From RPQJ01 sp963793675 (GTDB taxonomy: Bacteria > Pseudomonadota > Gammaproteobacteria > Steroidobacterales > Steroidobacteraceae): a stretch of DNA of 64,000 nucleotides. Shown here piece by piece: positions 42,811 through 51,435 of the stretch. The translations under genes and the position numbers were made by a program. The notes beneath the pieces are model-generated. The model was not told the origin of the DNA and did no database searches. It saw nothing but the letters and a program-made list of their open reading frames with translations. The first letter of the stretch is position 1. The number at the start of each line of letters is the position of its first letter. The stretch is taken from contig CAWCBA010000008.1 of the NCBI GenBank assembly GCA_963793675.1, forward strand, positions 349,074 to 413,073, read 5' to 3'.

Positions 42811-43188
42811 TTAGCCCAGGCGGCGGTTCAGACCTGCGACTACCGAGTTCAGGATACGTCCGACCTCACCAATCTTTGCTTGCAGGTCGGCTACCTCGCG
42901 GTCCGGCAGGTAGCCCACACGTTGCGCCAGCAATAGCTGGGTTTCGAGTTCGGCCATCGACCCACGTGCGACGCGAAGGAAGTAAATGAACTCCTTCGTC
43001 GATTTTCGTGCCGATCCCTCTGCGATATTCGACGGGATGGACGCCCCCGCGCGCCGCATCTGGGACACCAGGCCAAACAATTCGCTTTTGGGAATAGTTG
43101 TGCTGGTCTGATGGACCCGCACCGCGAGATCCATGGCTTTCTGCCAGAGGATCAGGTCTTTGTGACTGAGCCGGGATAGCTGCTTCAT
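42811..43188 (-). CDS. Four-helix bundle protein (23S rRNA intervening-sequence/S23 family)
   Basis: A 125-residue protein of the IVS-encoded four-helix bundle family: LSHKDLILWQKAMDLAVRVH, then SQMRRAGASIPSNIAEGSAR, EFIYFLRVARGSMAELETQL and LPDREVADLQAKIGEVGRIL. The SIPSNIAEG segment is the family hallmark. It was first seen inside 23S rRNA intervening sequences and is structurally close to the Avd accessory protein of diversity-generating retroelements. ATG at 43188 is used; the frame opens 6 codons earlier at a TTG. Here it is not in rRNA. The stop codon directly abuts the left inverted array, and the right array begins 73 bases upstream of the start. Biochemical role unknown; nucleic-acid binding is suggested by the basic surface of the family. 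Confidence 0.9.
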   Translation of the reverse strand: MKQLSRLSHKDLILWQKAMDLAVRVHQTSTTIPKSELFGLVSQMRRAGASIPSNIAEGSARKSTKEFIYFLRVARGSMAELETQLLLAQRVGYLPDREVADLQAKIGEVGRILNSVVAGLNRRLG

Positions 43189-43261
43189 GCAGCCACGATT
43201 GACCAAGGTCAGGTCGAGGGGCGATCTTGATTTCTTGGAAGAAAGTGCGGAATCAGCCGAT

Positions 43262-43315
43262 CCTCCGACTACCCCCTACCCCCTAACCCCTAACCCCTAA
43301 CCCCTAACCCCTTCC
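43262..43315 (-). repeat. Right inverted heptamer array
   Basis: On the minus strand GGAAGGGGTT, four canonical units, two GGGGGTA variants, then GTCGGAGG. It is the inverted counterpart of the left array but longer. It ends 9 bases before the fabI stop on the minus strand, so the element fits neatly between two gene ends without touching either. Confidence 0.88.
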
Positions 43316-43324
43316 GCCAACTCC

Positions 43325-44110
43325 TCACTCCGCAAAGCTCATCCCCACGTGGCTGTACCCGGCGTCCACGTAGACGATTTCACCGGTGATGCCCGACGCG
43401 AGGTCCGAGCAGAGGAACGCCGCCGCGTTGCCGACTTCGTCGGTCGTCACGTTGCGGCGCAGCGGCGTTGCGGCGGCCACCTGGGTCAGCATCTTGCGGA
43501 AGCCACTCACACCCGCCGCCGCCAGCGTCTTGATCGGCCCGGCCGAGATCGCGTTCACGCGAATGCCCTGCGGCCCGAGATCGGCCGCGAGGAAACGCAC
43601 GTTCGCCTCGAGGCTCGCCTTGGCGAGACCCATCACGTTGTAGCTCGGGATCGAACGCACGGCGCCCAGGTACGACAGCGTGATGATCGCGCCCGCACGG
43701 CCCTGCATCAGCGGCTTGCCGGCCTTCGCCAGCGCAGTGAGGCTGTAGCTCGAGATTTCGTGCGCAATGCGAAAGCCGTCGCGCGTCGTGCTGTCGACGA
43801 ACGTGCCGGCTAGTTCTTCACGAGGCGCGAAAGCAACCGAGTGCACGATGATGTCGAGCGAGTCCCAGACTTCGCGGATGCCGGCGAATGCAGCGTCGAT
43901 CTCCGCATCGGAGGCGACATCCATCGGCAGCGTGATCGCCGAATTGAAAGCCTGCGCCATCTCGACGACGCGATCCTTGAGCCGGTCGTTCTGGTAGGTG
44001 AACGCGAGCTCCGCGCCCTCACGGTGCATCGCCGCAGCGATGCCGTGGGCGATCGAACGCTCCGAGGCGAGCCCCACGATGAGGGCCCGCTTGCCTGTCA
44101 GGAATCCCAC
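43325..44110 (-). CDS. fabI: Enoyl-[acyl-carrier-protein] reductase (NADH)
   Basis: A 261-residue SDR-type enoyl-ACP reductase that completes each cycle of fatty-acid elongation. Signatures: GLASERSIAHGIAAAM (in place of the TGxxxGxG motif, as in FabI), SVAFAPREELAG, and the Y-x6-K active site in SYNVMGLAKASLEA, plus KTLAAAGVSGFRKML (substrate-binding loop). Gly in the triclosan/isoniazid-site region GFRKM looks wild type. Five bases upstream of the end of mltD on the same strand, probably co-transcribed with it. Confidence 0.96.
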   Translation of the reverse strand: MGFLTGKRALIVGLASERSIAHGIAAAMHREGAELAFTYQNDRLKDRVVEMAQAFNSAITLPMDVASDAEIDAAFAGIREVWDSLDIIVHSVAFAPREELAGTFVDSTTRDGFRIAHEISSYSLTALAKAGKPLMQGRAGAIITLSYLGAVRSIPSYNVMGLAKASLEANVRFLAADLGPQGIRVNAISAGPIKTLAAAGVSGFRKMLTQVAAATPLRRNVTTDEVGNAAAFLCSDLASGITGEIVYVDAGYSHVGMSFAE

Positions 44111-44115
44111 GATGT

Positions 44116-45789
44116 TCAGCCTCCGGTTTGCCGGCTTGGGTCGGTATAGACGACGAGACGCTGGCCCGCGCGCAGCGACGACGATTGCCGCAGGCGGTTC
44201 CAGGTCATGAGCTCACGCACGCTGACGTCGAAACGGTCGGCGATCTCGGAGAGTGTGTCGCCACGCTTGACCTTGTAAGTCACGCGGCTCGATTCCTTCG
44301 CGCCGCTGGAGGCGGTCCGCGCGTCGGCTCGGCCGCCCGTGCCGGGGATTTCCAGTCGCGCGCCAGGGACGAGTCCAGCATTGCTCGACAGGCCGTTGGC
44401 CGAGGCGAGGGTCGGCACCGTGACACCATACTTGCGCGCCACGCTCCAAAGCGAGTCACCCGACTTCACGACGTGCACCTTGGGCTTTTTCGAAGCCGCG
44501 GGTTTCTGGTGCTCCGGCAACTGGGCCGTGATGTCTTCCCGCGGTGCGGCCAACGCGGCCAGGGTTGCGGTCGAGCCGGCGACCGTGGCTGGAATCAGCA
44601 GCGAGTCACCCGGGTGAATCGTCGAGCCATTGATGTCGTTGGCCTGCTGGATGGCCAGCATCGGCACGCCGTACTGGCGGGCGATCGCACTGAGCGAATC
44701 GCCACGGCGGACCACGTGGCGAACTTCAGGGGGCGGCTCGACGGCGACGACGGCGATGCCGCTCTGGTCGACGCGCGACTGGTCGAGCATTGCCTGGCGG
44801 TACATCTGCGCGTTCGGGACCGGCAACAGCAGGCGATGCGGCCCGTTCGGAGGCGTCGTCATGCGGTTGTAGCCCGGATTCAGCGCGAACATGTCCTCGC
44901 GGGTGATGCCGGCGAGCTGGGCCGCCTGCTCGAGGTGCACCTGTCGGCCCGGTTCGACGGCCTCGAAGAACGGCTGGTTCGGGATCGCGGCGAACGACAA
45001 TCCGTAGGCTTCCGGGTTACGCACGATGCGACTGATTGCGAGCAGCTTCGGCACGTAATCCCGTGTCTCCGCGCGCAGGTTCAGGCTGAAGAAATCGGTC
45101 GGCAGGCCCGCCGACTGGTTGCGACGCACGGCGCCGCTGACGGTGCCTTCGCCGCCGTTGTAGGCCGCGATCGCGAGGTACCAGTCGCCGGCAAAATACG
45201 TGTTGAGATACTGCAGGTAGGTGAGTGCGGCGCCGGTGGCTTCGATGACGTCGCGACGCTCGTCGATCCACCAGTTCTGTTCGAGGCCGTAGTGCTTGCC
45301 CGAGGACGGGATGAACTGCCACAGGCCCGAGGCGCGGCTGCGCGAATAGGCCACTGGATTGAACGCACTCTCGACGACCGGCAGCAGTGCAAGTTCGAGC
45401 GGAAGCTTGCGCCGCTCGAGTTCCTGCACGATGTAGTACAGGTAGCGCGCACCGCGCTTGAACGTGCGGTCGAGAAAATCCGGGTTCTTACGATAGAGTT
45501 CGACCTCGCGGTCGACCGCGTAATGCGAGACGTCCGGCAGTGCATAGCCGTCGCGGATGCGGTCGAGCAGGTCGGCGTACTGCTCGGGCGGCATGTGCGG
45601 CACTTCGCGCCCGGTGCTGAACGAGCCCGGGATCGTCACCGTGGCGCGGTCCATCGGCGCCTTCGGGCCGGGATGTTCCGGCGCGGGCGGCAGGCTCGAG
45701 TAGGTCGAATCGGTCGTGGCGCACCCGGCCAGCAGCGCAGCAGCCGCTACAGCGATGAGCAAGGACAGGGTTGTCTTGATTCGTGACAT
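44116..45789 (-). CDS. mltD: Membrane-bound lytic murein transglycosylase D with LysM domains
   Basis: A 557-residue lipoprotein. Signal peptide with lipobox LLAGC (residues about 19-23). The transglycosylase domain at about 100-270 has the catalytic Glu in LLPVVESAFNP, SGLWQFIPSSGKHYGL and AAYNGGEGTV. Three LysM peptidoglycan-binding repeats follow: HVVRRGDSLSAIARQYGV, HVVKSGDSLWSVARKYGV, YKVKRGDTLSEIADRFDV. It cleaves the glycan chain of murein to 1,6-anhydro products at the outer membrane. Order fabI-mltD-gloB on the minus strand, 6 bases between mltD and gloB. Confidence 0.95.
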   Translation of the reverse strand: MSRIKTTLSLLIAVAAAALLAGCATTDSTYSSLPPAPEHPGPKAPMDRATVTIPGSFSTGREVPHMPPEQYADLLDRIRDGYALPDVSHYAVDREVELYRKNPDFLDRTFKRGARYLYYIVQELERRKLPLELALLPVVESAFNPVAYSRSRASGLWQFIPSSGKHYGLEQNWWIDERRDVIEATGAALTYLQYLNTYFAGDWYLAIAAYNGGEGTVSGAVRRNQSAGLPTDFFSLNLRAETRDYVPKLLAISRIVRNPEAYGLSFAAIPNQPFFEAVEPGRQVHLEQAAQLAGITREDMFALNPGYNRMTTPPNGPHRLLLPVPNAQMYRQAMLDQSRVDQSGIAVVAVEPPPEVRHVVRRGDSLSAIARQYGVPMLAIQQANDINGSTIHPGDSLLIPATVAGSTATLAALAAPREDITAQLPEHQKPAASKKPKVHVVKSGDSLWSVARKYGVTVPTLASANGLSSNAGLVPGARLEIPGTGGRADARTASSGAKESSRVTYKVKRGDTLSEIADRFDVSVRELMTWNRLRQSSSLRAGQRLVVYTDPSRQTGG

Positions 45790-45795
45790 GTCGAC

Positions 45796-46572
45796 TCAGC
45801 GGAATCCGTCTTTCCAGCGCCGCACTGCGGCGAACACGTCCACGGCCTCGGGCAGCGGGCGACCCGCATGCCGTTCGGCCGCGATGCGTACCGCGGGTTC
45901 GCGGCTGCGCAGGAAAGGGTTGATGAGGCGCTCGCGTCCGAGGGTGGACGGCAGCGTGATTTCGTCGCGCTCGCGGCGCTCCTGCACGTCGGCCAGCGTG
46001 TCGCGAACGTGGCTGTTGTCGGGCTCGACGGCGGCGGCGAACCTGAGGTTCGAGAGCGTGTATTCGTGCGCGCAGAAGACGCGCGTGGCGTCGGGCAGGG
46101 CGGCGAGGCGGTCCAGCGAGTCGAGCATCTGGGCAGGCGTGCCTTCGAACAAGCGGCCACAACCAGCGCTGAACAGCGTGTCGCCGCAGAACAACGCGCC
46201 GTGGCCCGCATAGGCAATGTGACCGAGCGTGTGCCCAGGGACTGCCATCACCTTGAATTCGAGCCCGAGGTGTTCAAGCGAAGCCTTGCCTCCATCATCC
46301 AGGGCCTGCGCCGCACAGGGCATCTGTTCACGCGCCGGCCCGAAAACCGGTGCGCCATGCCGTGCTGCCAATGCCCCGACTCCGCCCACATGGTCGGCGT
46401 GGTAATGCGTGACGAGAATCGCGCCGAGCCGCAATCCCTGCACCTGCAATGCCTGTTCCACGGGGCGGTCGTCACCTGGATCGACTACCACTGCGACGGC
46501 CGGGTCGGCCGGCGCGCGGATCAGCCAGATGTAGTTGTCCGAGAACGCCCGCACCGGGCTCACTTGCAGCAT
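45796..46572 (-). CDS. gloB: Hydroxyacylglutathione hydrolase (glyoxalase II)
   Basis: A 258-residue metallo-beta-lactamase-fold enzyme that hydrolyses S-D-lactoylglutathione in methylglyoxal detoxification. Binuclear metal motif THYHADHVGG, then GHTLGHIAY, FCGDTLFSAGCGRLFEGT and CAHEYTLSNLRFA, with a conserved C-terminal WKDGFR. ATG at 46572 (MLQVSPVRAFSDNYIW) is the canonical start; the open frame upstream has no family sequence. Divergent from the methyltransferase, as in E. coli where gloB and yafS are neighbours. Confidence 0.95.
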   Translation of the reverse strand: MLQVSPVRAFSDNYIWLIRAPADPAVAVVVDPGDDRPVEQALQVQGLRLGAILVTHYHADHVGGVGALAARHGAPVFGPAREQMPCAAQALDDGGKASLEHLGLEFKVMAVPGHTLGHIAYAGHGALFCGDTLFSAGCGRLFEGTPAQMLDSLDRLAALPDATRVFCAHEYTLSNLRFAAAVEPDNSHVRDTLADVQERRERDEITLPSTLGRERLINPFLRSREPAVRIAAERHAGRPLPEAVDVFAAVRRWKDGFR

Positions 46573-46709
46573 GCAGCTGGGGACTCCTTCGTCGTCCGCG
46601 GGCCAATGAGTCCGGACGCGCGTATTAGAGCCGTTCGGGGCGGAAAATTCCATATGACAGGCCACGTTTTTTCGTCTTCCGGCAGGGACTTACGGCTATC
46701 CTTGCGCAC

Positions 46710-47441
46710 ATGACCGCGAACCACGTCGCAGACCACTGGCTGAAATCCCCGCTCGGGGCGGCCGTGCTCGCGCTCGAAATGCGGCTGTTGCAGGACGAAC
46801 TTGCCGACGTCGTCGGCTTCGAACTGCTGCAGATCGGGTGCTGGGGCGATCCGGCGCGACTCTGCGCAGCGGCCCGCACGCAGCACCGCAGCTGCATCGC
46901 GCCCGATGCGCAAGGCCCAGGCGCGATCCGTGCCCACTTCGACGCGCTGCCGATCGCCACCAATTCGGTCGAAGCCGTGCTGTTGCCGCACACGCTCGAG
47001 CATGCGCCGCACCCGCACGAACTGCTGCGCGAGGTCGACCGCGTCCTGGTCGGCGAGGGCAACCTGGTCATCTGCGCTTTCAACCCGTGGAGCACCTGGG
47101 GTGTTCGTCACCACTTCGCCTCGGGTGGCCAGTTCCCGCCGCATGCGGCGCGCCTGATGAGCGAGCACCGCACGCGCGACTGGCTCAGCCTGCTCGGCTT
47201 CGAGATCGTTTCCACGCGGCGCTACCTGTTTGCGCCGCCGTGGGCCCGGCGCATGTTCGGGCTGGGCGAGGACAGCTGGCTCGAGCGCCGCGGTCCGGTC
47301 ATCGCGTCGCCGTTGGCAGGCGCTTACCTGCTCAAGGCGCGCAAACGAGTGCGTGCCATTACACCGATCAAGCCGGCCTGGACACAACGGACAGTGCTCG
47401 TGGGCAGCGCGCCTGAACCGACCACGAGACAGGCCGCGTGA
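46710..47441 (+). CDS. Class I SAM-dependent methyltransferase (YafS-like)
   Basis: A 243-residue protein with a Rossmann-type methyltransferase core: LLQIGCWGDPARL in place of the GxGxG motif, DALPIATNSVEAVLLPHTLEHAPHPHELLREVDRVL (the motif II/III region of the Methyltransf_11 family), and NLVICAFNPWSTWG. Position between gloB and rnhA equals yafS of E. coli. Substrate unknown. Its stop overlaps the rnhA GTG start by 4 bases. Confidence 0.85.
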   Translation: MTANHVADHWLKSPLGAAVLALEMRLLQDELADVVGFELLQIGCWGDPARLCAAARTQHRSCIAPDAQGPGAIRAHFDALPIATNSVEAVLLPHTLEHAPHPHELLREVDRVLVGEGNLVICAFNPWSTWGVRHHFASGGQFPPHAARLMSEHRTRDWLSLLGFEIVSTRRYLFAPPWARRMFGLGEDSWLERRGPVIASPLAGAYLLKARKRVRAITPIKPAWTQRTVLVGSAPEPTTRQAA

Positions 47442-47890
47442 GCGTGACCGAAGTGATCGTGCATACGGACGGGGCCTGCAAGGGGAACCCGGGTCCGGGG
47501 GGGTGGGGGGCGCTGCTCGAAACCGGCAAGCACCGCAGGGAACTGCACGGTGGCGAACCGCTCACCACCAACAACCGCATGGAGCTGACCGCGGCGATCG
47601 AGGCGCTGGCAGCGCTCAAGCGTCGCTGCGTCGTGCAGCTGTACACCGATTCGCAGTACGTGCGGCTCGGTATCACCGAGTGGCTGCCGCAGTGGAAAAA
47701 GCGGGGCTGGAAGACCGCCGACAGGAAGCCCGTCAAGAATGCAGACCTCTGGCTGCTGCTCGAAGAGCAGATCGGACGTCATGAGGTGCACTGGCACTGG
47801 GTCAGGGGCCACGCCGGGCATCCCGGCAACGAGCGGGCAGACGAACTCGCCAACCTCGGCATCGAAGTCATGCGCGAGAAAGGGCGGTAA
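47438..47890 (+). CDS. rnhA: Ribonuclease HI
   Basis: A 150-residue endonuclease that cuts RNA in RNA:DNA hybrids. Catalytic carboxylates: Asp in VHTDGACKGNPGPGG, Glu in NNRMELTAAIEAL, Asp in QLYTDSQYV, and the C-terminal GHAGHPGNERADELAN with Asp. The basic protrusion WLPQWKKRGWKTADRKPVKN is present. GTG start at 47438 within the methyltransferase stop. Confidence 0.96.
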   Translation: MSVTEVIVHTDGACKGNPGPGGWGALLETGKHRRELHGGEPLTTNNRMELTAAIEALAALKRRCVVQLYTDSQYVRLGITEWLPQWKKRGWKTADRKPVKNADLWLLLEEQIGRHEVHWHWVRGHAGHPGNERADELANLGIEVMREKGR

Positions 47891-47924
47891 ACTACGCCGA
47901 TCAGACGCCCACTGCAGGGACCCC

Positions 47925-49040
47925 ATGGATTTCATCGACCTCAAGACCCAGTACCGCCGGCTCAAGCCATCGGTCGACTCACGAATCGCCAAGGTGCTCG
48001 AGCACGGCCAATACGTCCTCGGGCCCGAAGTGGTCGAGCTGGAGCAGAGACTGGCCGCCTACGTTGGATCCAAGCACTGCATCGGTGTAGCCAGCGGCAC
48101 GGACGCCTTGCTGATCTCGCTGATGGCGCTCGACATTGGCCCTGGCGACGAAGTCATTACGGTGCCTTTCACGTTCTTCGCGACGGCCGAAATGATAGCG
48201 CTGGTCGGCGCCAAGCCGGTCTTCGTCGACATCGACCGCGGCACTTACAACATGGACGCATCGAAGCTCGAGGCGGCCATCACCCCGCGCACGAAGGCGA
48301 TCATGCCGGTGTCCTTGTACGGCCAGTGCCCGGACATCGACGCGATCAACACGATCGCATGCCGCAACGAGTTGCCGGTGATCGAGGACGCTGCGCAGAG
48401 CTTCGGCGCGACTTACAAAGGCCGCCGCTCGGGCAGCATGACGGCGGTGGGTGCGACGTCGTTCTTTCCATCCAAGCCCCTGGGCTGCTACGGAGACGGC
48501 GGAGCACTGTTCACAAACGACGATGGCCTCGCAAAGCTGATGCGCGAGATCCGCGTCCACGGCCAGGATCGCCGTTACCACCATCCTCGACTCGGCCTGT
48601 GCGGGCGCCTGGACACCATCCAGGCGGCGGTGCTGCTTGCCAAGATGGACGTGTTCGACGAAGAGGTCGTGGCGCGCGGTCGGGCAGGCGAACGTTACGC
48701 TGCCTTGATCGCGGACAAGTTCGGCACGGGGGCAAGCGCCAGGGTCCGCGCCCCCGAAGTTGAGCAATTCAATACTTGCGTGTTTGCGCAGTACACGGTT
48801 GAAGTGGAGCAGCGAGAGATCGTCGAAACCCGCATGAAGTCGCTGGGCGTGCCGACGGCGGTGCATTACCCGCTGGCGCTGCACATGCAGCCGGTGTTCA
48901 AGCATCTCGGTTACAGCGAGGGTGATTTCCCGTCTTCCGAAGCGGCGGCTCGTCGTGTCATGAGCCTGCCGATGCATCCGTACCTCACGGATGCGCAGCA
49001 GGTCCAGGTGGTGGACGCGCTCGCTCAGGCAGTCGCCTGA
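47925..49040 (+). CDS. wbpE: DegT/DnrJ/EryC1 sugar aminotransferase (WbpE-like)
   Basis: A 371-residue PLP enzyme. MDFIDLKTQYRRLKPSVDSR, HGQYVLGPEVVELE, GVASGTDALLISLMALDIGP, IMPVSLYGQCPDIDAI, VIEDAAQSFGATYKG, the PLP lysine in SFFPSKPLGCYGDGG and HGQDRRYHH follow WbpE of Pseudomonas O-antigen synthesis closely. WbpE makes UDP-2-acetamido-3-amino-2,3-dideoxyglucuronate. It sits between rnhA and dnaQ, 2.4 kb before a WbpA/TviB-type dehydrogenase, so it is likely an outlying member of the polysaccharide pathway below. ATG at 47925. Assignment to the exact sugar is by similarity only. Confidence 0.83.
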   Translation: MDFIDLKTQYRRLKPSVDSRIAKVLEHGQYVLGPEVVELEQRLAAYVGSKHCIGVASGTDALLISLMALDIGPGDEVITVPFTFFATAEMIALVGAKPVFVDIDRGTYNMDASKLEAAITPRTKAIMPVSLYGQCPDIDAINTIACRNELPVIEDAAQSFGATYKGRRSGSMTAVGATSFFPSKPLGCYGDGGALFTNDDGLAKLMREIRVHGQDRRYHHPRLGLCGRLDTIQAAVLLAKMDVFDEEVVARGRAGERYAALIADKFGTGASARVRAPEVEQFNTCVFAQYTVEVEQREIVETRMKSLGVPTAVHYPLALHMQPVFKHLGYSEGDFPSSEAAARRVMSLPMHPYLTDAQQVQVVDALAQAVA

Positions 49041-49103
49041 GCGACGGAGAGCGCACTTCCGACCCTTCCTGCACTTCTTACCCTTCCGACCTCTTCCCCA
49101 CTC

Positions 49104-49856
49104 ATGCGCCAGATCGTCTTCGACACTGAAACCACCGGCCTCGAGCCTGAGCTTGGCCACCGCATCATCGAGATCGGTGCAATCGAGCTGGTAAACCGCC
49201 GGCGCACGGGCCGGCAGTTCCACCGCTACCTGTGCCCGGACCGCACGATCGATCCCGGCGCCGTGCAGGTGCACGGCCTGACGACCGAGTTCCTGAGCGG
49301 CCAGCCGCGTTTCGCCGACATCTTCGACGAGCTGCGCGAGTTCATGGCGGGAGCCGAGCTGATCATCCACAACGCGCCGTTCGACGTCGCGTTCCTGGAT
49401 GCGGAGCTTGCGCTGCTGGCCGCGAAGGGCGTGCTCGAGCAGGAAGTGGCGACGCGCGACGTCTGCGACGTGCTCGATACGCTGGCACTGGCGCGTCAGA
49501 TGCACCCGGGCCAGCGCAACAGCCTCGACGCGCTCTGCAAGCGCTATTCGATCGATAACTCACATCGCGACCTGCACGGCGCGTTGCTCGACGCCGACCT
49601 GCTGCTCGAAGTCTACCTGGCGATGACGGGCGGGCAGGGCGCGCTTGTCCTGGACGACAAGGCCGCTGCGGCAGGTGTGGCTGCGGTGGCGGCGAGGGCC
49701 GCGCGCCCCGTGGGCACGCTGCTGGTGCGACGCGCCAACGGGGAAGAACTCCAGGCGCACCAGGCGATGCTCGAGCTGCTCGACAAGAAGAGCGGCGGCA
49801 AGACCGCGTGGCGCCAGTTCGAGCCCGCGCCCGAGACTGTGGCCACGGTGCCATGA
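49104..49856 (+). CDS. dnaQ: DNA polymerase III epsilon subunit (proofreading exonuclease)
   Basis: A 250-residue DEDDh 3'-5' exonuclease: ExoI FDTETTGLEPE, ExoII HNAPFDVAFLDAEL, ExoIII SHRDLHGALLDADLL with the general-base His. A C-terminal stretch binds the alpha subunit. Separated from rnhA by the wbpE-like gene; in E. coli the two are adjacent and divergent, here they run the same way. The stop overlaps the nhaB ATG (ATGA). Confidence 0.96.
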   Translation: MRQIVFDTETTGLEPELGHRIIEIGAIELVNRRRTGRQFHRYLCPDRTIDPGAVQVHGLTTEFLSGQPRFADIFDELREFMAGAELIIHNAPFDVAFLDAELALLAAKGVLEQEVATRDVCDVLDTLALARQMHPGQRNSLDALCKRYSIDNSHRDLHGALLDADLLLEVYLAMTGGQGALVLDDKAAAAGVAAVAARAARPVGTLLVRRANGEELQAHQAMLELLDKKSGGKTAWRQFEPAPETVATVP

Positions 49857-51361
49857 GCCAGACGCTGTCGCAGTCATTCGGCCAGGCCTTCCTCGGACAG
49901 TCGCCGGGCTGGTACAAGCTCACGATCGTCGGGTTCCTGCTGCTGAACCCGATCGTGATGCTGCTCGCGGGGCCGACGATCACCGGCTGGCTGCTGTTGG
50001 GCGAGTTCATTTTCACGCTCGCCATGGCGCTGCGGTGTTATCCGTTGCAGCCAGGCGGCCTGCTGGCGATCGAAGCCGTCATCATCGGTCTCACCACGCC
50101 GGAGAGCGTGTACGAGGAAGTCACCGGCGCCTTTCCCGTGATCCTGCTGCTGATCTTCATGGTCGCGGGCATCTATTTCCTGCGCGACCTGCTGCTGTTC
50201 GTGTTCACGCGCCTGATCCTGCGCATTCGCTCGCGCGAATCTCTGGCGCTGATGTTCTGCAGCGTGTCGGCATTGTTGTCGGCCTTTCTCGATGCGCTGA
50301 CCGTCGTGGCCGTCGCGGTCACGGTCGGCATGGGCTTTTACGAGGTTTATCACCGGGTCGCGTCCGGCAAGACCCACACCACGCCGCACCACGATTCGGC
50401 GCAGGACCACGAGGTGCAGGTCCTGCACCGTGACAACCTCGAGGCATTCCGTGGGTTCCTGCGCGCGCTGATGATGCATGGCGCCGTCGGCACGGCGATC
50501 GGCGGCGTAATGACCCAGGTGGGCGAGCCGCAGAACCTGCTGATTGCGGAGCATGCGGGCTGGAACTTCGTTGAATTCTTCCTGGCGATGGCGCCAGTCA
50601 CCGTTCCGGTGGCGCTCGCGGGCTTCGCCACCTGCTGGCTGGTCGAGCGCCTGCGGCTGTTCGGGTACGGAACGCCGCTGCCTGACGCGGCGCGCGCCGT
50701 GCTCGAGGGCTACTCACGTGAACTCGCGGCTCGAGCAACGCCCCGTGACAGGCAAGTGCTGATCGTGCAGGCGATTGTCGCGATCCTGCTGGTGCTGGCG
50801 CTGGCCTTGCATGTCGCCGCAGTGGGCCTGATTGGCCTGCTGGTCATCATCCTCGCCACGGCCTTCACGGGGATCACGGAAGAGCACCGGATCGGCAAGG
50901 CCTTCGAGGCCGCGCTGCCATTCACGGCGTTGCTGGTGGTGTTCTTCGTCATCGTCGCCGAGATTCACGACCAGCACCTGTTCGAGCCGATGATCAATCG
51001 CGTGCTCGCGCTCGACGGCGGCATGCAGGCCGTAATGCTGTACCTGGCAGCCGGGGTGCTGTCGTCGATCAGCGACAACGTATTCGTGGCCAGCGTCTAC
51101 ATCACAGAAATCAAGTCGGCCCTGTTGCAGGGCGCGATCACCCGCGAGCAGTTCGACTGGCTTGCCGTGGCGATCAACACCGGCACCAACGTTCCGAGCG
51201 TGGCCACGCCGAACGGCCAGGCCGCCTTCCTGTTCCTGCTGACCTCGACCCTGGCGCCCCTGATCCGCCTCGGTTACGGCCGCATGGTCTGGATGGCCCT
51301 GCCGTATTTCGTCGTGATGACGTCGGTGGGCTTGGGTGCCCTGGCGTACGTCAGTCTTTGA
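49853..51361 (+). CDS. nhaB: Na+/H+ antiporter NhaB
   Basis: A 502-residue polytopic inner-membrane antiporter that exports Na+ in exchange for protons. Typical NhaB segments: SPGWYKLTIVGFLLLNPI, LAIEAVIIGLTTPESVYEEV, FSVSALLSAFLDALTVVAV-like region, GVMTQVGEPQNLLIAEHAGW and AINTGTNVPSVATPNGQAAF. ATG at 49853 overlaps the dnaQ stop, so it is translated from the same transcript. About a dozen hydrophobic segments. Confidence 0.94.
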   Translation: MSQTLSQSFGQAFLGQSPGWYKLTIVGFLLLNPIVMLLAGPTITGWLLLGEFIFTLAMALRCYPLQPGGLLAIEAVIIGLTTPESVYEEVTGAFPVILLLIFMVAGIYFLRDLLLFVFTRLILRIRSRESLALMFCSVSALLSAFLDALTVVAVAVTVGMGFYEVYHRVASGKTHTTPHHDSAQDHEVQVLHRDNLEAFRGFLRALMMHGAVGTAIGGVMTQVGEPQNLLIAEHAGWNFVEFFLAMAPVTVPVALAGFATCWLVERLRLFGYGTPLPDAARAVLEGYSRELAARATPRDRQVLIVQAIVAILLVLALALHVAAVGLIGLLVIILATAFTGITEEHRIGKAFEAALPFTALLVVFFVIVAEIHDQHLFEPMINRVLALDGGMQAVMLYLAAGVLSSISDNVFVASVYITEIKSALLQGAITREQFDWLAVAINTGTNVPSVATPNGQAAFLFLLTSTLAPLIRLGYGRMVWMALPYFVVMTSVGLGALAYVSL

Positions 51362-51435
51362 CCCTTGTCTCAATCCGTACCGACGGCCTGTGGCATCCTT
51401 GGGCATCATGAATTTCCAACAATTCGTCTGGAATC

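Larger units (their letters stand above)
42777..43315. mobile_element. Candidate minimal mobile element: four-helix-bundle gene between inverted heptamer arrays
   Basis: A 539-base unit bounded by inverted ends. The left end on the plus strand starts GGAAGGGGTT and runs through AGGGGTT units to AGTCGGAAGG (42777-42810). The right end on the minus strand starts GGAAGGGGTT (43315-43306), runs through more units and ends AGTCGGAGG (43270-43262). Between them is one gene of the 23S rRNA intervening-sequence protein family. It sits in the intergenic gap between ppiD and fabI, which are otherwise conserved genes. A solo array with the same terminus lies at 32885-32932. No transposase is present, so mobility would depend on the four-helix protein or on host or trans factors. 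Inferred from structure only. Confidence 0.5.

Noticed and set aside
42777..43315. Eukaryotic telomere contamination
   Set aside because: Units are heptamers (AGGGGTT), short, degenerate and flanked on both sides by bacterial genes with conserved termini, so they are part of the chromosome.
42777..43315. CRISPR array
   Set aside because: The repeats are directly contiguous 7-mers without spacers; no cas genes are present.
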